Made by a program: the position numbers and the translations under genes | NCBI RefSeq assembly: GCF_041906005.1 | Contig: NZ_JAYRJY010000001.1 | Location: 1,550,001-1,614,000, forward strand | DNA length: 64,000 nt | From: Ferrovibrio sp041906005 | GTDB taxonomy: Bacteria; Pseudomonadota; Alphaproteobacteria; Ferrovibrionales; Ferrovibrionaceae | Direction: 5' to 3' | The notes under the pieces: generated by a model | Database searches by the model: none | What the model saw: the letters and a program-made list of their open reading frames with translations, nothing else | What the model was told of the DNA's origin: nothing | Part shown: piece after piece, positions 9,032 to 17,250 of the stretch | How the letters are laid out: each line of letters begins with the position of its first letter | Position numbering within the stretch: position 1 is the stretch's first letter

Positions 9032-9171
9032 ATGAAAGGGGTTCTTAAATAGAGGTGGGCTCCCGCCCCTGCAAGCATTGCTTTGCGTGGCGGCAGCAGC
9101 CTCCGCGATTAACCATGATGCGATAGCGACCGGAAATGGAAATCAGGCCGCCGCACCTGCCAAAAAGTGCA

Positions 9172-9912
9172 TCAGCGCCGCTTCAGGATCGCCTCGCCAT
9201 CGACATTCATGTTGACCGTCTGCTCGCCGGCCGCCGCCACCGGCGGCACACCGGCCGCCATGCCCTTGGCTTCGGCGGCACGCATCAGCATCGGGCGCGA
9301 CACGCCGCCGCCATGCACGCCGATGCGCGCCCAGCCGGCGAAGTCCATGCCCAATGCGGCGGCCGCACGCTGCGCCCGGGCGGTCAGGCGCTGCAATGCC
9401 TCGGCCACCAATTCATCCTGGATGCCGCGCTGCTGTTCGCGCGAGATCATGTAACCCAGTTCCTGCAGCGCCAGTCCTTCGCTTTGCAGGATGCCCACCG
9501 CCTCCAGCAATTTGGCATCCTCCTTGGCGGTCAGGACCAGACTTTGCTGCGCCCGCCATAGCGGGGCCGGCGGTTTGGCGCCAGCCGGCAGGGCCTGTGG
9601 TCGCGGCGGCGTTTCCTGCCAGGTATTGTAGCCGCCGGTTTCGACCTCCAGCCCCAGCGCTCGCGCCCGCGCCAACGCCTTGGTCATCGCGGCATTCACG
9701 CTGGACTGGGCAGCGGCGGCCTGTTCTGAGGTCGCCTGCGCCACCAGGCGGGCACGGATCGTATCGGGCGCGACGTCACGCTCGGCCTGCTCGTTCAGCG
9801 TCAGCAGCGTGGCGTCATCGGGCAATACCCGCTGGTTCTGCGCGGCAGCGATGCCCGATGCCAGCAGCAAGGCCGTGACGGCGGCAACGGAAAGGATGCG
9901 GATGGGCGCCAT
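9172..9912 (-). CDS. SIMPL (DUF541) domain periplasmic protein
   Basis: A 246-residue protein with a signal peptide (IRILSVAAVTALLLASGIAAA) followed by a SIMPL/DUF541 domain: the early strand LTLNEQAERDVAPDTIRARLVA, the helix NAAMTKALARARALG, and the later ELVAEALQRLTARAQRAAAALG. Family members are periplasmic or outer-membrane-associated and of uncertain function (BP26/OMP28 in Brucella, YggE in E. coli). The ATG at 9912 was chosen because the signal peptide begins there and GGAG lies ten bases upstream; the frame runs open to 10098 without such a site. Confidence 0.85.
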   Translation of the reverse strand: MAPIRILSVAAVTALLLASGIAAAQNQRVLPDDATLLTLNEQAERDVAPDTIRARLVAQATSEQAAAAQSSVNAAMTKALARARALGLEVETGGYNTWQETPPRPQALPAGAKPPAPLWRAQQSLVLTAKEDAKLLEAVGILQSEGLALQELGYMISREQQRGIQDELVAEALQRLTARAQRAAAALGMDFAGWARIGVHGGGVSRPMLMRAAEAKGMAAGVPPVAAAGEQTVNMNVDGEAILKRR

Positions 9913-10039
9913 GATGGAAAATCTCCGGGTCGATCCCTCGCAGCATAACCGGACAACCATGGCGACTTTGCGGCAAAAATACCGCCCCGAACGACAGCGG
10001 GGCCGGATCACCGGCCCCGCCATCCAGACTGGAAAGACG

Positions 10040-10438
10040 TCAGTGGGTTTGCAGCAGGGGCCGCATGCGATCCTTGGCGTGGAAATACTTGCGAGCATAG
10101 GCCACTACCTGGCCGTCAGTTGGATGATCCACCGTCTCGACACCGACGATCTTGGGTTCCAGTTCCGGCATTGCCTTGTGGACATGCCGGATGAATTCCA
10201 GCTTGGCGGCGCCGGGGCCGAGCACGAGGATTTCGCTGCTGCCCGCCAGGGCATGGCCAATCTCGACATAGAAGGCGAGGTCCGCCGGCTCGCGCCCCGA
10301 CCCCACGACGGAACTGGCCTTGTGATGCAGGTGATGCTTGTGGCCATGCACCGTGAATTTCTCAACGTCTTCCTGGTTGAACTGGAAGACCCGGGCCTCG
10401 GCGTGATCGAGCCAGACCACGGCATGGTAATGCGACAT
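10040..10438 (-). CDS. BaeRF/eRF1-domain-like protein ('translational machinery protein')
   Basis: A 132-residue protein beginning MSHYHAVVWLDHAEARVFQF, then a His-rich stretch HGHKHHLHHK (about residues 31-40), and an alpha/beta part with EILVLGPGAAKLEFIRHVHKAMPELEPKIVG. This is the arrangement of the small proteobacterial proteins related to the C-terminal domain of archaeal release factor aRF1, often annotated as translational machinery proteins. The biochemical role is unknown. GGAGG lies nine bases before the ATG. It is probably transcribed alone. Confidence 0.65.
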   Translation of the reverse strand: MSHYHAVVWLDHAEARVFQFNQEDVEKFTVHGHKHHLHHKASSVVGSGREPADLAFYVEIGHALAGSSEILVLGPGAAKLEFIRHVHKAMPELEPKIVGVETVDHPTDGQVVAYARKYFHAKDRMRPLLQTH

Positions 10439-10515
10439 CGTGTTTTTCCTCCAACGAATGATGTTGGATGATTACATCCATAACGGCAATTCCGCCTTGA
10501 TGCAGGTCAATTGCC

Positions 10516-10962
10516 TCAACCGGCAGAGGCCGCCGGACGTACAAAGCGGGCGCGGATTTTCTTCATCAGGAAATCGCGCACTTCGCGATAGGCCTGCAGG
10601 CGCTGCTCCCGGGTGCCTTCGACGATGGTGGGGTCAAAGGTGTTCCAGAATTCCACGTCGCAGGCCATGGTGCGCGTCATGTCGACGGCGGTGTGCTGCG
10701 CCTCGGGCGAGAGCGAGATGATCAGGTCGAAGGAGCTGTCTTCCAGGTCGTCGAAACTTTTCGAACGATGCTTGGAGATATCTAACCCGATTTCGTCCAT
10801 CACCTCGACAGCCAGCGGATCAACCGGCTGTTTGCGCACGCCGGCGGAATCGACGAAGACCTGTTTGGGGTACAATGCCTTGAGGATGCCTTCGGCAATA
10901 GGGGAACGCACGCTGTTCATGGTGCAACAGAACAGCACGCTGCCGGGAAGCCGATCGCTCAT
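10516..10962 (-). CDS. Low-molecular-weight protein tyrosine phosphatase
   Basis: A 148-residue LMW-PTP. The P-loop CX5R is Cys13-TMNSV-Arg19 within FCCTMNSVRSPIAEG, and the general-acid Asp110 lies in TFDPT. It could act on phosphotyrosine or, as in the related arsenate reductases, on arsenate; the gene is often named arsC-like, but its constant place next to UPF0262 and hisD favours a housekeeping role. It begins 5 bp after the UPF0262 stop, so it is the last gene of the murA-hisG-hisD unit here. Confidence 0.88.
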   Translation of the reverse strand: MSDRLPGSVLFCCTMNSVRSPIAEGILKALYPKQVFVDSAGVRKQPVDPLAVEVMDEIGLDISKHRSKSFDDLEDSSFDLIISLSPEAQHTAVDMTRTMACDVEFWNTFDPTIVEGTREQRLQAYREVRDFLMKKIRARFVRPAASAG

Positions 10963-10967
10963 GCGGC

Positions 10968-11459
10968 TTACCGGATATGCAGGACGCAGATCAGGGTGAA
11001 CAGCCGGCGGGCGGTATCGAAATCGGTGTCGATCTTGCCCTTCAGCCGCTCGCGCAGCAATTCCGATCCCTCGTTGTGCACGCCACGGCGCGCCATGTCG
11101 ATGGTCTCGATCTGCGATGGCGACGAGCGCTTGATCGCCTGGAAATAGCTGTCGCAGATTTCAAAATAGTCTTTCACAATGCGGCGAAAGGGCGATAACG
11201 CCAGGATGATCTTGCCCAGCGGCGCGGCGCCCTCGTCGCGGACATCGAAGACCAGGCGATTATCCTCGATGGCCAGCACAAGCTGGAACGGGCCCTGGTT
11301 TTCATGCGCCCCGACCGGCGAGAAAACATTCTGCTCCAGCAGGTCGAAGATAGCCACGCGCTGTTCATGCTCGATATCGGGCGAGCGGCGCACGACGGTG
11401 CGCTCGTCGAGCTGCACGTCGACGAGGCGGTGCGTGGCTGGCGGCGCCTTTTCGGTCAT
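10968..11459 (-). CDS. UPF0262 family protein
   Basis: A 163-residue protein matching the alphaproteobacterial UPF0262 family: RRSPDIEHEQRVAIFDLLEQN near the start, LVFDVRDEGAAPLG in the middle, SPFRRIVKDYFEICDSYF, and GSELLRERLKGKIDTDFDTARRLFTL at the C-terminus. The function is unknown. The ATG overlaps the hisD stop by four bases (ATGA), which implies coupled translation. No signal peptide or membrane segment is present. Confidence 0.9.
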   Translation of the reverse strand: MTEKAPPATHRLVDVQLDERTVVRRSPDIEHEQRVAIFDLLEQNVFSPVGAHENQGPFQLVLAIEDNRLVFDVRDEGAAPLGKIILALSPFRRIVKDYFEICDSYFQAIKRSSPSQIETIDMARRGVHNEGSELLRERLKGKIDTDFDTARRLFTLICVLHIR

Positions 11460-12757
11460 GCCGCTCCCTTATTCAAGCGAATGGCAACCGACAGCGCATG
11501 GCCCTGCAGTCCCTCGGCCTCGGCCAGCGCCACCGCGGCCGGACCGATTTTCTCGAGCGAGGCTGCATCGCATTGCACCAAGGTGGTGCGCTTCATGAAA
11601 TCGAGCAGGTTGAGGCCGGAGGCGAAACGCGCGGCCCCCGCCGTGGGCAGCACATGGTTGGGCCCGGCCACGTAATCGCCCACGGCTTCCGGCGTGTGGC
11701 GCCCGAGGAAGATCGCGCCGGCGTGACGCACCTTGGCCGCCAGTGCCTGCGGATCATCGATGGCGAGTTCCAGATGCTCGGGCGCGATGGCATCCACCAG
11801 CGTTGCCGCGTCGGACAGCTTCGGCACGGTGATCAGCGCGCCAAACTTCTCCCAGCTGGCCGTGGCGATATCCCGGCGCGGCATGGTGGAAAGCTGCTGG
11901 CGCACGGCAGCATTGACCTGCTCGGCAAATGTTGCGTCGTCAGTGATCAGCACCGACTGTGCCACCTCGTCATGCTCGGCCTGGGAAAGCAAATCGGCGG
12001 CGATCCAGGCCGGGTCGTTTTTATTGTCGGCCACCACCAGGATTTCCGACGGGCCGGCCGGATTGTCGATGCCGACCTGGCCGAAGACCAGTCGCTTGGC
12101 CGTGACGACAAAGCTGTTGCCCGGGCCGGTGATCTTGTCGACCGGCGCAATGCTTTCGGTGCCATAGGCCAGGGCGGCCACGGCCTGCGCGCCGCCAATG
12201 CGATAGACCTCCGTGACGCCGGCCAGTTTCAGCGCCGCCATCACCAGCGGATTGAGTTCACCGCCCGGCGTGGGCAGCGTGACGACGACACGGCGCACGC
12301 CGGCCACGACCGCGGGAACGGCATTCATCAGCACGGAGGACGGATAGGCCGCCTTGCCGCCCGGCACGTAAAGCCCCACGGCATCCAGCGGCGTCCAGCG
12401 ATGGCCCAGATTCACCCCTTGAGGATCTGTGTAGAAATCATCGGACGGCTTCTGGCGCGCATGGAAGGCGCGGATACGCTCGGCCGCGACCTCCAGCGCC
12501 TTCAGCGTGGCCTTGTCGACCAGCGCGGCGGCTGTGTCTATTTCAGCCTGGCTGATGCGCAGACCGAGCCTGGCGGAATCCACCTTGTCGAATTTAAGGT
12601 TCAGCTCGTGCAGGGCGGCATCGCCGCGCTTGCGCACATCGGCGATGATCTGCGCGACCGTGGCCGAGACATCGGCCTCGGCGTCACGCTTGGCCTTCAC
12701 CATCGCATCAAACCGCGCGGCGAAATCCTTGTCGGCTGCGTTAAGAAAAGCAGGCAT
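11456..12757 (-). CDS. hisD: Histidinol dehydrogenase
   Basis: A 433-residue HisD, the usual length, catalysing the last two steps of histidine synthesis (histidinol to histidine, two NAD+). Conserved parts include VPGGKAAYPSSVLMNAVPA, VDKITGPGNSFVVTAKR, the zinc/substrate region LLSQAEHDEVAQS, and the Glu-His pair in IAPEHLEL. The ATG at 12757 overlaps the hisG stop by one base (TGATG). The frame runs open a further 91 codons upstream but that part is the shadow of hisG. Confidence 0.97.
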   Translation of the reverse strand: MPAFLNAADKDFAARFDAMVKAKRDAEADVSATVAQIIADVRKRGDAALHELNLKFDKVDSARLGLRISQAEIDTAAALVDKATLKALEVAAERIRAFHARQKPSDDFYTDPQGVNLGHRWTPLDAVGLYVPGGKAAYPSSVLMNAVPAVVAGVRRVVVTLPTPGGELNPLVMAALKLAGVTEVYRIGGAQAVAALAYGTESIAPVDKITGPGNSFVVTAKRLVFGQVGIDNPAGPSEILVVADNKNDPAWIAADLLSQAEHDEVAQSVLITDDATFAEQVNAAVRQQLSTMPRRDIATASWEKFGALITVPKLSDAATLVDAIAPEHLELAIDDPQALAAKVRHAGAIFLGRHTPEAVGDYVAGPNHVLPTAGAARFASGLNLLDFMKRTTLVQCDAASLEKIGPAAVALAEAEGLQGHALSVAIRLNKGAA

Positions 12758-13467
12758 CAGACGGCAGCTTTCTTCTTCTCGCCATTCTTCTTGGCACTTG
12801 CTGCCTGATCGACGGCGGCACGGAATTTCTCCAGCCAGCCGCCAACCTGCAGCGGCCGGGTTTTCAGCGCGGCCCGGTTCACCACCAGGCGCGAGGTGAC
12901 CTGGGCGATGACTTCCACCTCGACCAGGCCGTTCGCCTTCAAGGTAGCGCCGGTGGAGACCAAGTCCACGATGCGGCGGCACAGGCCCAGAGTTGGCGCC
13001 AGCTCCATCGCGCCGTTCAGCTTGATGCATTCGGCCTGCACGCCGCGGGCGGCAAAGTATTTCTGCGTCACATGCGGATATTTGGTGGCCACCCGCACGT
13101 GGCTCCAGCGTTTCGGATCGTCGGAGGCCGAAAGCTCCACCGGCTCGGCCACCGACAGGCGGCAGTGGCCGATATCGAGGTCGAGCGGGGCGTAGATCTC
13201 GGGAAAGTCGAATTCCATCAAGACATCATTCCCCGCCACGCCGAGCTGGGCGGCGCCGAAAGCGACGAAGGTGGCGACGTCGAAGCTGCGCACCCGGATC
13301 AGCTCGATATCGGGCTGGCTGGTGGCAAAGCGCAGCTTGCGGCTGTTCTCGTCGGCGAATTCCGGTTCAGGCACGATGCCGGCGGCATGCAGCAGCGGCA
13401 TCACCTCTTTCAGGATGCGGCCCTTGGGCAGGGCCATCACCAGCTTGTCTGAAGAGGCGGCGTTCAT
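12757..13467 (-). CDS. hisG: ATP phosphoribosyltransferase, short-form catalytic subunit
   Basis: A 236-residue HisG, the first enzyme of histidine synthesis. The sequence LVMALPKGRILKEVMPLL opens the fold and IVDLVSTGATLKANGL is the PRPP-binding signature. It lacks the C-terminal ACT-like regulatory domain of long HisG, so it should need HisZ, which is not in the window. The last dozen residues are Lys-rich (SAKKNGEKKKAAV), which is unusual. The ATG overlaps the DUF2948 stop (ATGA). Confidence 0.95.
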   Translation of the reverse strand: MNAASSDKLVMALPKGRILKEVMPLLHAAGIVPEPEFADENSRKLRFATSQPDIELIRVRSFDVATFVAFGAAQLGVAGNDVLMEFDFPEIYAPLDLDIGHCRLSVAEPVELSASDDPKRWSHVRVATKYPHVTQKYFAARGVQAECIKLNGAMELAPTLGLCRRIVDLVSTGATLKANGLVEVEVIAQVTSRLVVNRAALKTRPLQVGGWLEKFRAAVDQAASAKKNGEKKKAAV

Positions 13468-13943
13468 GACACTTCCTTGTGCTTGGGCGCGTGGCGCACC
13501 GGATAAGGCTGGCCGATATCCTGCATCTGGGCATCGACACATTCGACTTCCAGCCGCACCGCCGCACCGCCGGCAAAAACCAGGGTCAGCACCGCTGCCG
13601 GCGCTTCGGCTGCTGGTTCGGCCATGATCGAAAGCAATTCCAGCGGCGTCCTGGCATCATTCCGGACGATGCCGCTGGTCTGCACCTTCAGCACGCCTTC
13701 AAAATGCAAACCGGCCGGCACGCGCACATGCGGCACGGCGCGGATCAGGCCGCGCCGGGCATCGGCCAGATGCTCGTCTTCCCAGCGGAAGCGGTTCAGC
13801 ACCAGGGCAAAGCGGCGCTGGCGCGGCTGGAAGGTCATATCGGCGGCATGCATCGTGGCATCCTGCAGACAGGCCGACAGCACCGTGATGTCTTCGACAT
13901 CCTCGGCGCGCAGCTTGAGCGGCAGGAAACGCGGCGATGCCAT
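13464..13943 (-). CDS. DUF2948 family protein
   Basis: A 159-residue protein with the DUF2948 pattern: LKLRAEDVEDITVLSACLQDA at the start, RFALVLNRFRWE, VLKVQTSGI and LEVECVDAQMQDIGQPY. The family is found almost only in alphaproteobacteria next to murA and hisD, and its function is unknown. It begins 5 bp after the murA stop and overlaps hisG by four bases. A longer open frame to 15260 exists, but residues before MASPRFL are an out-of-frame reading of murA, so the ATG at 13943 is the start. Confidence 0.88.
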   Translation of the reverse strand: MASPRFLPLKLRAEDVEDITVLSACLQDATMHAADMTFQPRQRRFALVLNRFRWEDEHLADARRGLIRAVPHVRVPAGLHFEGVLKVQTSGIVRNDARTPLELLSIMAEPAAEAPAAVLTLVFAGGAAVRLEVECVDAQMQDIGQPYPVRHAPKHKEVS

Positions 13944-13948
13944 GGCGG

Positions 13949-15229
13949 TCAGTCTTTCAGCCTCTCGATCTGGGCGCCGCAGGCGGCCAGCTTTTCTTCC
14001 AGCCGTTCGTAGCCGCGATCCAGGTGATAAACACGGTTGACGACGGTCTCGCCCTCGGCGGCCAGGCCGGCCAGCACCAGCGACACCGAGGCGCGCAGAT
14101 CGGTGGCCATCACCGGCGCGCCGGTCAGCTTGGGCACGCCGCGCACCAGGGCCGATGCGCCATGCACCACGATATTGGCGCCCATGCGCGCCATTTCGGG
14201 CACATGCATGAAGCGGTTTTCGAAGATCGACTCGGTAATCATCGAGGCACCTTCGGCCACCGACATCGCCGCCATCACCTGGGCCTGCATGTCGGTCGGG
14301 AAACCGGGATAGGGCTGGGTGAGGAAATCGACGCCCTTGAGCCGGCTGCCATTGCGGCCGATGGAAATGCCGCGGGCGGTTTCCTCCACGTCGCAGCCGG
14401 CCTCGCGCAGCTTGTCGACCACGGACTCGATCAGGTCGAGCCGCGTGCCCAGCAACTCCACCTTGCCGCCGCAGATGGCGACAGCGGCGGCAAAAGTGCC
14501 GGTTTCGATACGGTCGGGCACGATGCGGTGCTGGGCGCCGTGCAGCGATTTCTTGCCGTGAATGGTGAGGTGTTCGCTGCCGATGCCATCGATCATCGCC
14601 CCCATCGCCACCAGGCAATAGGCCAGGTCGGTGATCTCGGGTTCGCGCGCGGCATTCTCCAGCACCGTGGTGCCTTCGGCGAGCGTGGCCGCCATCAGCA
14701 GGTTTTCCGTGGCGCCGACCGACACCATCGGAAAGCGCACCACGCCGCCCTTCAGGCCCTTCGGTGCCTTGGCCTTGATATAACCGTTCTCGACATTGAT
14801 CTCGGCGCCCAAAGCCTTCAGGCCCATGATGTGCAGATCGACCGGTCGCGTGCCGATGGCGCAGCCGCCGGGCAAGGACACCTCCGCCTCGCCGAAGCGG
14901 GCCAGCAGCGGGCCGAGCACCAGCACGGAGGCGCGCATCTTGCGCACGATGTCGTAGGGCGCCAGCGTAGATTCGATCCGGGCGGCGTTGAGATGGATGG
15001 TGCGGCCTTCCGGCGTACCGTTGCCGCCATCCATCGACACATCGACGCCATGCTGCTGCAGCAGATGGGCCATGGTGGCGATGTCGGCCAGATGCGGCAC
15101 ATTGGACAGGGTTAGGGTATCGCCGGTCAGCAGGCTGGCCGCCATCAGCGGCAGGGCCGCGTTTTTGGCACCGCCGATGCTGATGCTGCCTTCCAGCGGC
15201 CGACCGCCGCGCAACCGAATTCGATCCAT
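13949..15229 (-). CDS. murA: UDP-N-acetylglucosamine 1-carboxyvinyltransferase
   Basis: A 426-residue MurA, the first committed enzyme of peptidoglycan synthesis (enolpyruvyl transfer from PEP to UDP-GlcNAc). Lys22 in GAKNAALP and the fosfomycin-reactive Cys123 in PGGCAIGTRPVDLH are present, as is the C-terminal HLDRGYERLEEKL. Having the Cys rather than Asp predicts fosfomycin sensitivity at target level. It heads the unit murA-DUF2948-hisG-hisD-UPF0262-LMW phosphatase. The ATG at 15229 fits the family start MDRIRLRGG. Confidence 0.97.
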   Translation of the reverse strand: MDRIRLRGGRPLEGSISIGGAKNAALPLMAASLLTGDTLTLSNVPHLADIATMAHLLQQHGVDVSMDGGNGTPEGRTIHLNAARIESTLAPYDIVRKMRASVLVLGPLLARFGEAEVSLPGGCAIGTRPVDLHIMGLKALGAEINVENGYIKAKAPKGLKGGVVRFPMVSVGATENLLMAATLAEGTTVLENAAREPEITDLAYCLVAMGAMIDGIGSEHLTIHGKKSLHGAQHRIVPDRIETGTFAAAVAICGGKVELLGTRLDLIESVVDKLREAGCDVEETARGISIGRNGSRLKGVDFLTQPYPGFPTDMQAQVMAAMSVAEGASMITESIFENRFMHVPEMARMGANIVVHGASALVRGVPKLTGAPVMATDLRASVSLVLAGLAAEGETVVNRVYHLDRGYERLEEKLAACGAQIERLKD

Positions 15230-15414
15230 AACGCCTTGATTCCAAAGGACCTTCGGCCAAACGGCCAAGGCCACGCCAAACTTGTTACGTCTGTCTAGCG
15301 CAACGGGGCGCGAATCGCCAGTGCGGGCAGCCCTGGCGGTCTGCACGGGCGGCTTGTCCAGGGCAATCTGCCCAGGCAGCGCGTCCGGCCGGGATCGGCG
15401 CTACGGCTTGGGCC

Positions 15415-15969
15415 CTACAGCTTCGGCAGGGTGACGCCGCGCTGGCCCATGTATTTGCCGGCGCGGTCGGCATAGCTCACCTCGCAGGGCTGGTCGCCCT
15501 TGAGGAACAGGAACTGGCAGGCGCCTTCGTTGGCGTAAATCTTCGCGGGCAACGGCGTGGTGTTGGAGAATTCCAGCGTCACATGGCCTTCCCATTCGGG
15601 TTCCAGCGGCGTGACGTTCACGATGATGCCGCAGCGCGCATAGGTGCTTTTGCCCAGGCAGATCACCAGCACATCGCGCGGGATGCGGAAATATTCCACT
15701 GTGCGCGCCAGCGCGAAGGAATTGGGCGGGATGACGCAGACATCGGTGTCGAAATCGACAAACGAGCTGGGCGAGAATTCCTTCGGATCGACCACCGCGC
15801 TGTTCACGTTGGTAAAGATCTTGAACTCGCGCGCCACGCGGGCGTCGTAGCCATAGGAGGACAGGCCAAAGGAGATCGTGCCCTCGCGCTTCTGCGCCTC
15901 GACGAAGGGTTCGATCATGCCATGCTCGCGGGCCATCTGGCGGATCCAGATATCGGACATGACGGCCAT
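15415..15969 (-). CDS. dcd: dCTP deaminase
   Basis: A 184-residue Dcd, which converts dCTP to dUTP for thymidylate synthesis. The start MAVMSDIWIRQMA, the core FGLSSYGYDARVAREFKIF, the nucleotide-binding LGKSTYARCGIIVNVTPLEPEWEGH with the catalytic Glu, and the end region KYMGQRGVTLP are typical of the trimeric alphaproteobacterial enzymes. The ATG at 15969 has AAGGGA about ten bases upstream; an internal ATG at 15960 is the alternative. A 185-bp non-coding gap separates it from murA. Confidence 0.95.
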   Translation of the reverse strand: MAVMSDIWIRQMAREHGMIEPFVEAQKREGTISFGLSSYGYDARVAREFKIFTNVNSAVVDPKEFSPSSFVDFDTDVCVIPPNSFALARTVEYFRIPRDVLVICLGKSTYARCGIIVNVTPLEPEWEGHVTLEFSNTTPLPAKIYANEGACQFLFLKGDQPCEVSYADRAGKYMGQRGVTLPKL

Positions 15970-16015
15970 CGGCGGCGGTCCCTTCTTCGTTGCGGAATAT
16001 TGCCTGCCAGCGGGC

Positions 16016-16213
16016 TTACGCGGGCGGGTCGTCGCGGTCAAGGCTTGGCGACAGATCGTCAGGAGATGCAGCGGCGGCGGCCCTGTCGGCTTCTTGATCA
16101 AGGCCGTTTTCGCCGGAATCGCTTGCCCTGCCCCGCACCTGCTGCTTGCGGCGGGCAAGATTGGAGCGCAGCTTCTGCGCCAGGCGTGCGTCGCGTTTAG
16201 TCGGCGCCGGCAT
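16016..16213 (-). CDS. Small basic hypothetical protein
   Basis: A 65-residue frame starting MPAPTKRDARLAQKLRSNL and continuing ARRKQQVRGRA, then an acidic, Ala/Asp-rich tail. The basic helix resembles short unnamed proteins I associate with alphaproteobacteria, but I cannot confirm a family. It overlaps the end of the CYTH gene by 17 bp and lies 46 bp before dcd on the same strand, so it could be part of one transcript. No clear Shine-Dalgarno is seen, so this is a tentative call. Confidence 0.5.
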   Translation of the reverse strand: MPAPTKRDARLAQKLRSNLARRKQQVRGRASDSGENGLDQEADRAAAAASPDDLSPSLDRDDPPA

Positions 16214-16781
16214 GCAGATCACGCCCGGATTGCGCGCCTTCCAGCAGGCGGCGGGCAAGAGCCAGCAATTCGGCCGGCGCCGGCAGCGGCGCGGCACCGC
16301 CGGGCGAAACCGCCAGGGCGGCATTGTGATAACGCGGATCGCCAGTCACCTCGGGCCCAAGCCAGGCCGGCAGATCGACGGCATAATCGGCGCGCGGCAG
16401 TTCGATCTCGGCGAGCCACAGACCATGATGGCGCTCGAGGAAACGGTCGATTTCCCAGGCCAGCGCTGTCCCCGGCACCGGCAGGCGGTAACGGATCTTG
16501 CTGATCAACTGATCGGGCGGCACGGAAGCCAGCAACCGACTGGCCAGTTCAAACGGCACGGGACTTTCGATTTCCTGCCGCGTCATGCCTGATGGGGCCG
16601 ATTTCAGTGTCAGCCAGGCCCGGTCACCGGCAGTGCGCAGCCGCAGGGTCCAGCCTTCCAGACCGCTGAAATAGCCCTGCACCAGCGGGGTGCCGGCCAG
16701 ACCCGCGACGATGCCGCTATCGCGCACGAGGAACTTGCGCTCGATTTCTGCGGCGGCCGTGGCAGTTTCCGCACCGATCAT
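16197..16781 (-). CDS. CYTH domain protein (probable inorganic triphosphatase)
   Basis: A 194-residue CYTH protein with the defining signature EIERKFLV at residues 12-19, then WTLRLRTAGDRAWLTLKS, SKIRYRLPV and AWEIDRFLERHHGLWLAEIELP, the alternating charged strands of the triphosphate tunnel. Bacterial single-domain members hydrolyse tripolyphosphate or act as class IV adenylate cyclases; the former is more likely. It has no C-terminal CHAD domain. The 257 bp upstream to the tRNA gene contain no gene. Confidence 0.88.
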   Translation of the reverse strand: MIGAETATAAAEIERKFLVRDSGIVAGLAGTPLVQGYFSGLEGWTLRLRTAGDRAWLTLKSAPSGMTRQEIESPVPFELASRLLASVPPDQLISKIRYRLPVPGTALAWEIDRFLERHHGLWLAEIELPRADYAVDLPAWLGPEVTGDPRYHNAALAVSPGGAAPLPAPAELLALARRLLEGAQSGRDLHAGAD

Positions 16782-17038
16782 ACTGGCTCCGGAGGGGCTG
16801 GCGGGGCCCTAGCGATAGCCAAGCTGCTATGGTGCCGTCAAGGCGGCAGCGGGACGCAGGACCGATCTCGGGCAAGATCATGGAAAAAGGGGCAAATATG
16901 CCTTTTGCCAAAAGTCGTTATGTCGTGCTTGCGTGATCTGCCCGGCTGTGGCAGTTTCCGCGCCCGACGCCGGCCGGGCCCCTGAAGGCTTCTGTCGGCT
17001 TGTCTGTTTCGGCCCGCCGCTTCCCGTTGCGGGCCCGG

Positions 17039-17113
17039 GCTGCTGTAGCTCAGTGGTAGAGCACCTCATTGGTAATGAGGAGGTCGCGAGTTCAATCCTC
17101 GCCAGCAGCACCA
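17039..17113 (+). tRNA. tRNA-Thr(GGT)
   Basis: A 75-base cloverleaf: acceptor GCTGCTG pairs with CAGCAGC, D-arm GCTC/GAGC, anticodon stem CCTCA/TGAGG around loop TTGGTAA (anticodon GGT at 17071-17073), T-arm GCGAG/CTCGC with loop TTCAATC, discriminator A, and CCA encoded. It reads ACC and ACT codons. No integrase or attachment-site duplication is seen beside it. Confidence 0.97.
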
Positions 17114-17250
17114 GCTCCCTCCCTGGCGCTCCAGTCCCGGCTGACGTTATCGGTTCCCGGCCATTCCGGCGGCATGATAGATGCCCGATTGCATTGTATT
17201 GGCTATGCGGCACGCTGGGCTTGCGTCATGATGATTGGTGCAGAGGGGAG

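Noticed and set aside
13944..15260. Apparent N-terminal extension of the DUF2948 gene (598-codon frame)
   Set aside because: The extra part is an out-of-frame reading of murA on the same strand; the Arg/Gly-rich product has no homology pattern. The real start is the ATG at 13943.
16880..16907. Hairpin AAAAGG...CCTTTT as a terminator
   Set aside because: No gene ends just before it on either strand and the stem has a 2-base bulge; too weak to list.
17039..17250. tRNA-Thr as an integration site of a genomic island
   Set aside because: No integrase, no repeat of the tRNA 3' end and no change in gene style next to it.
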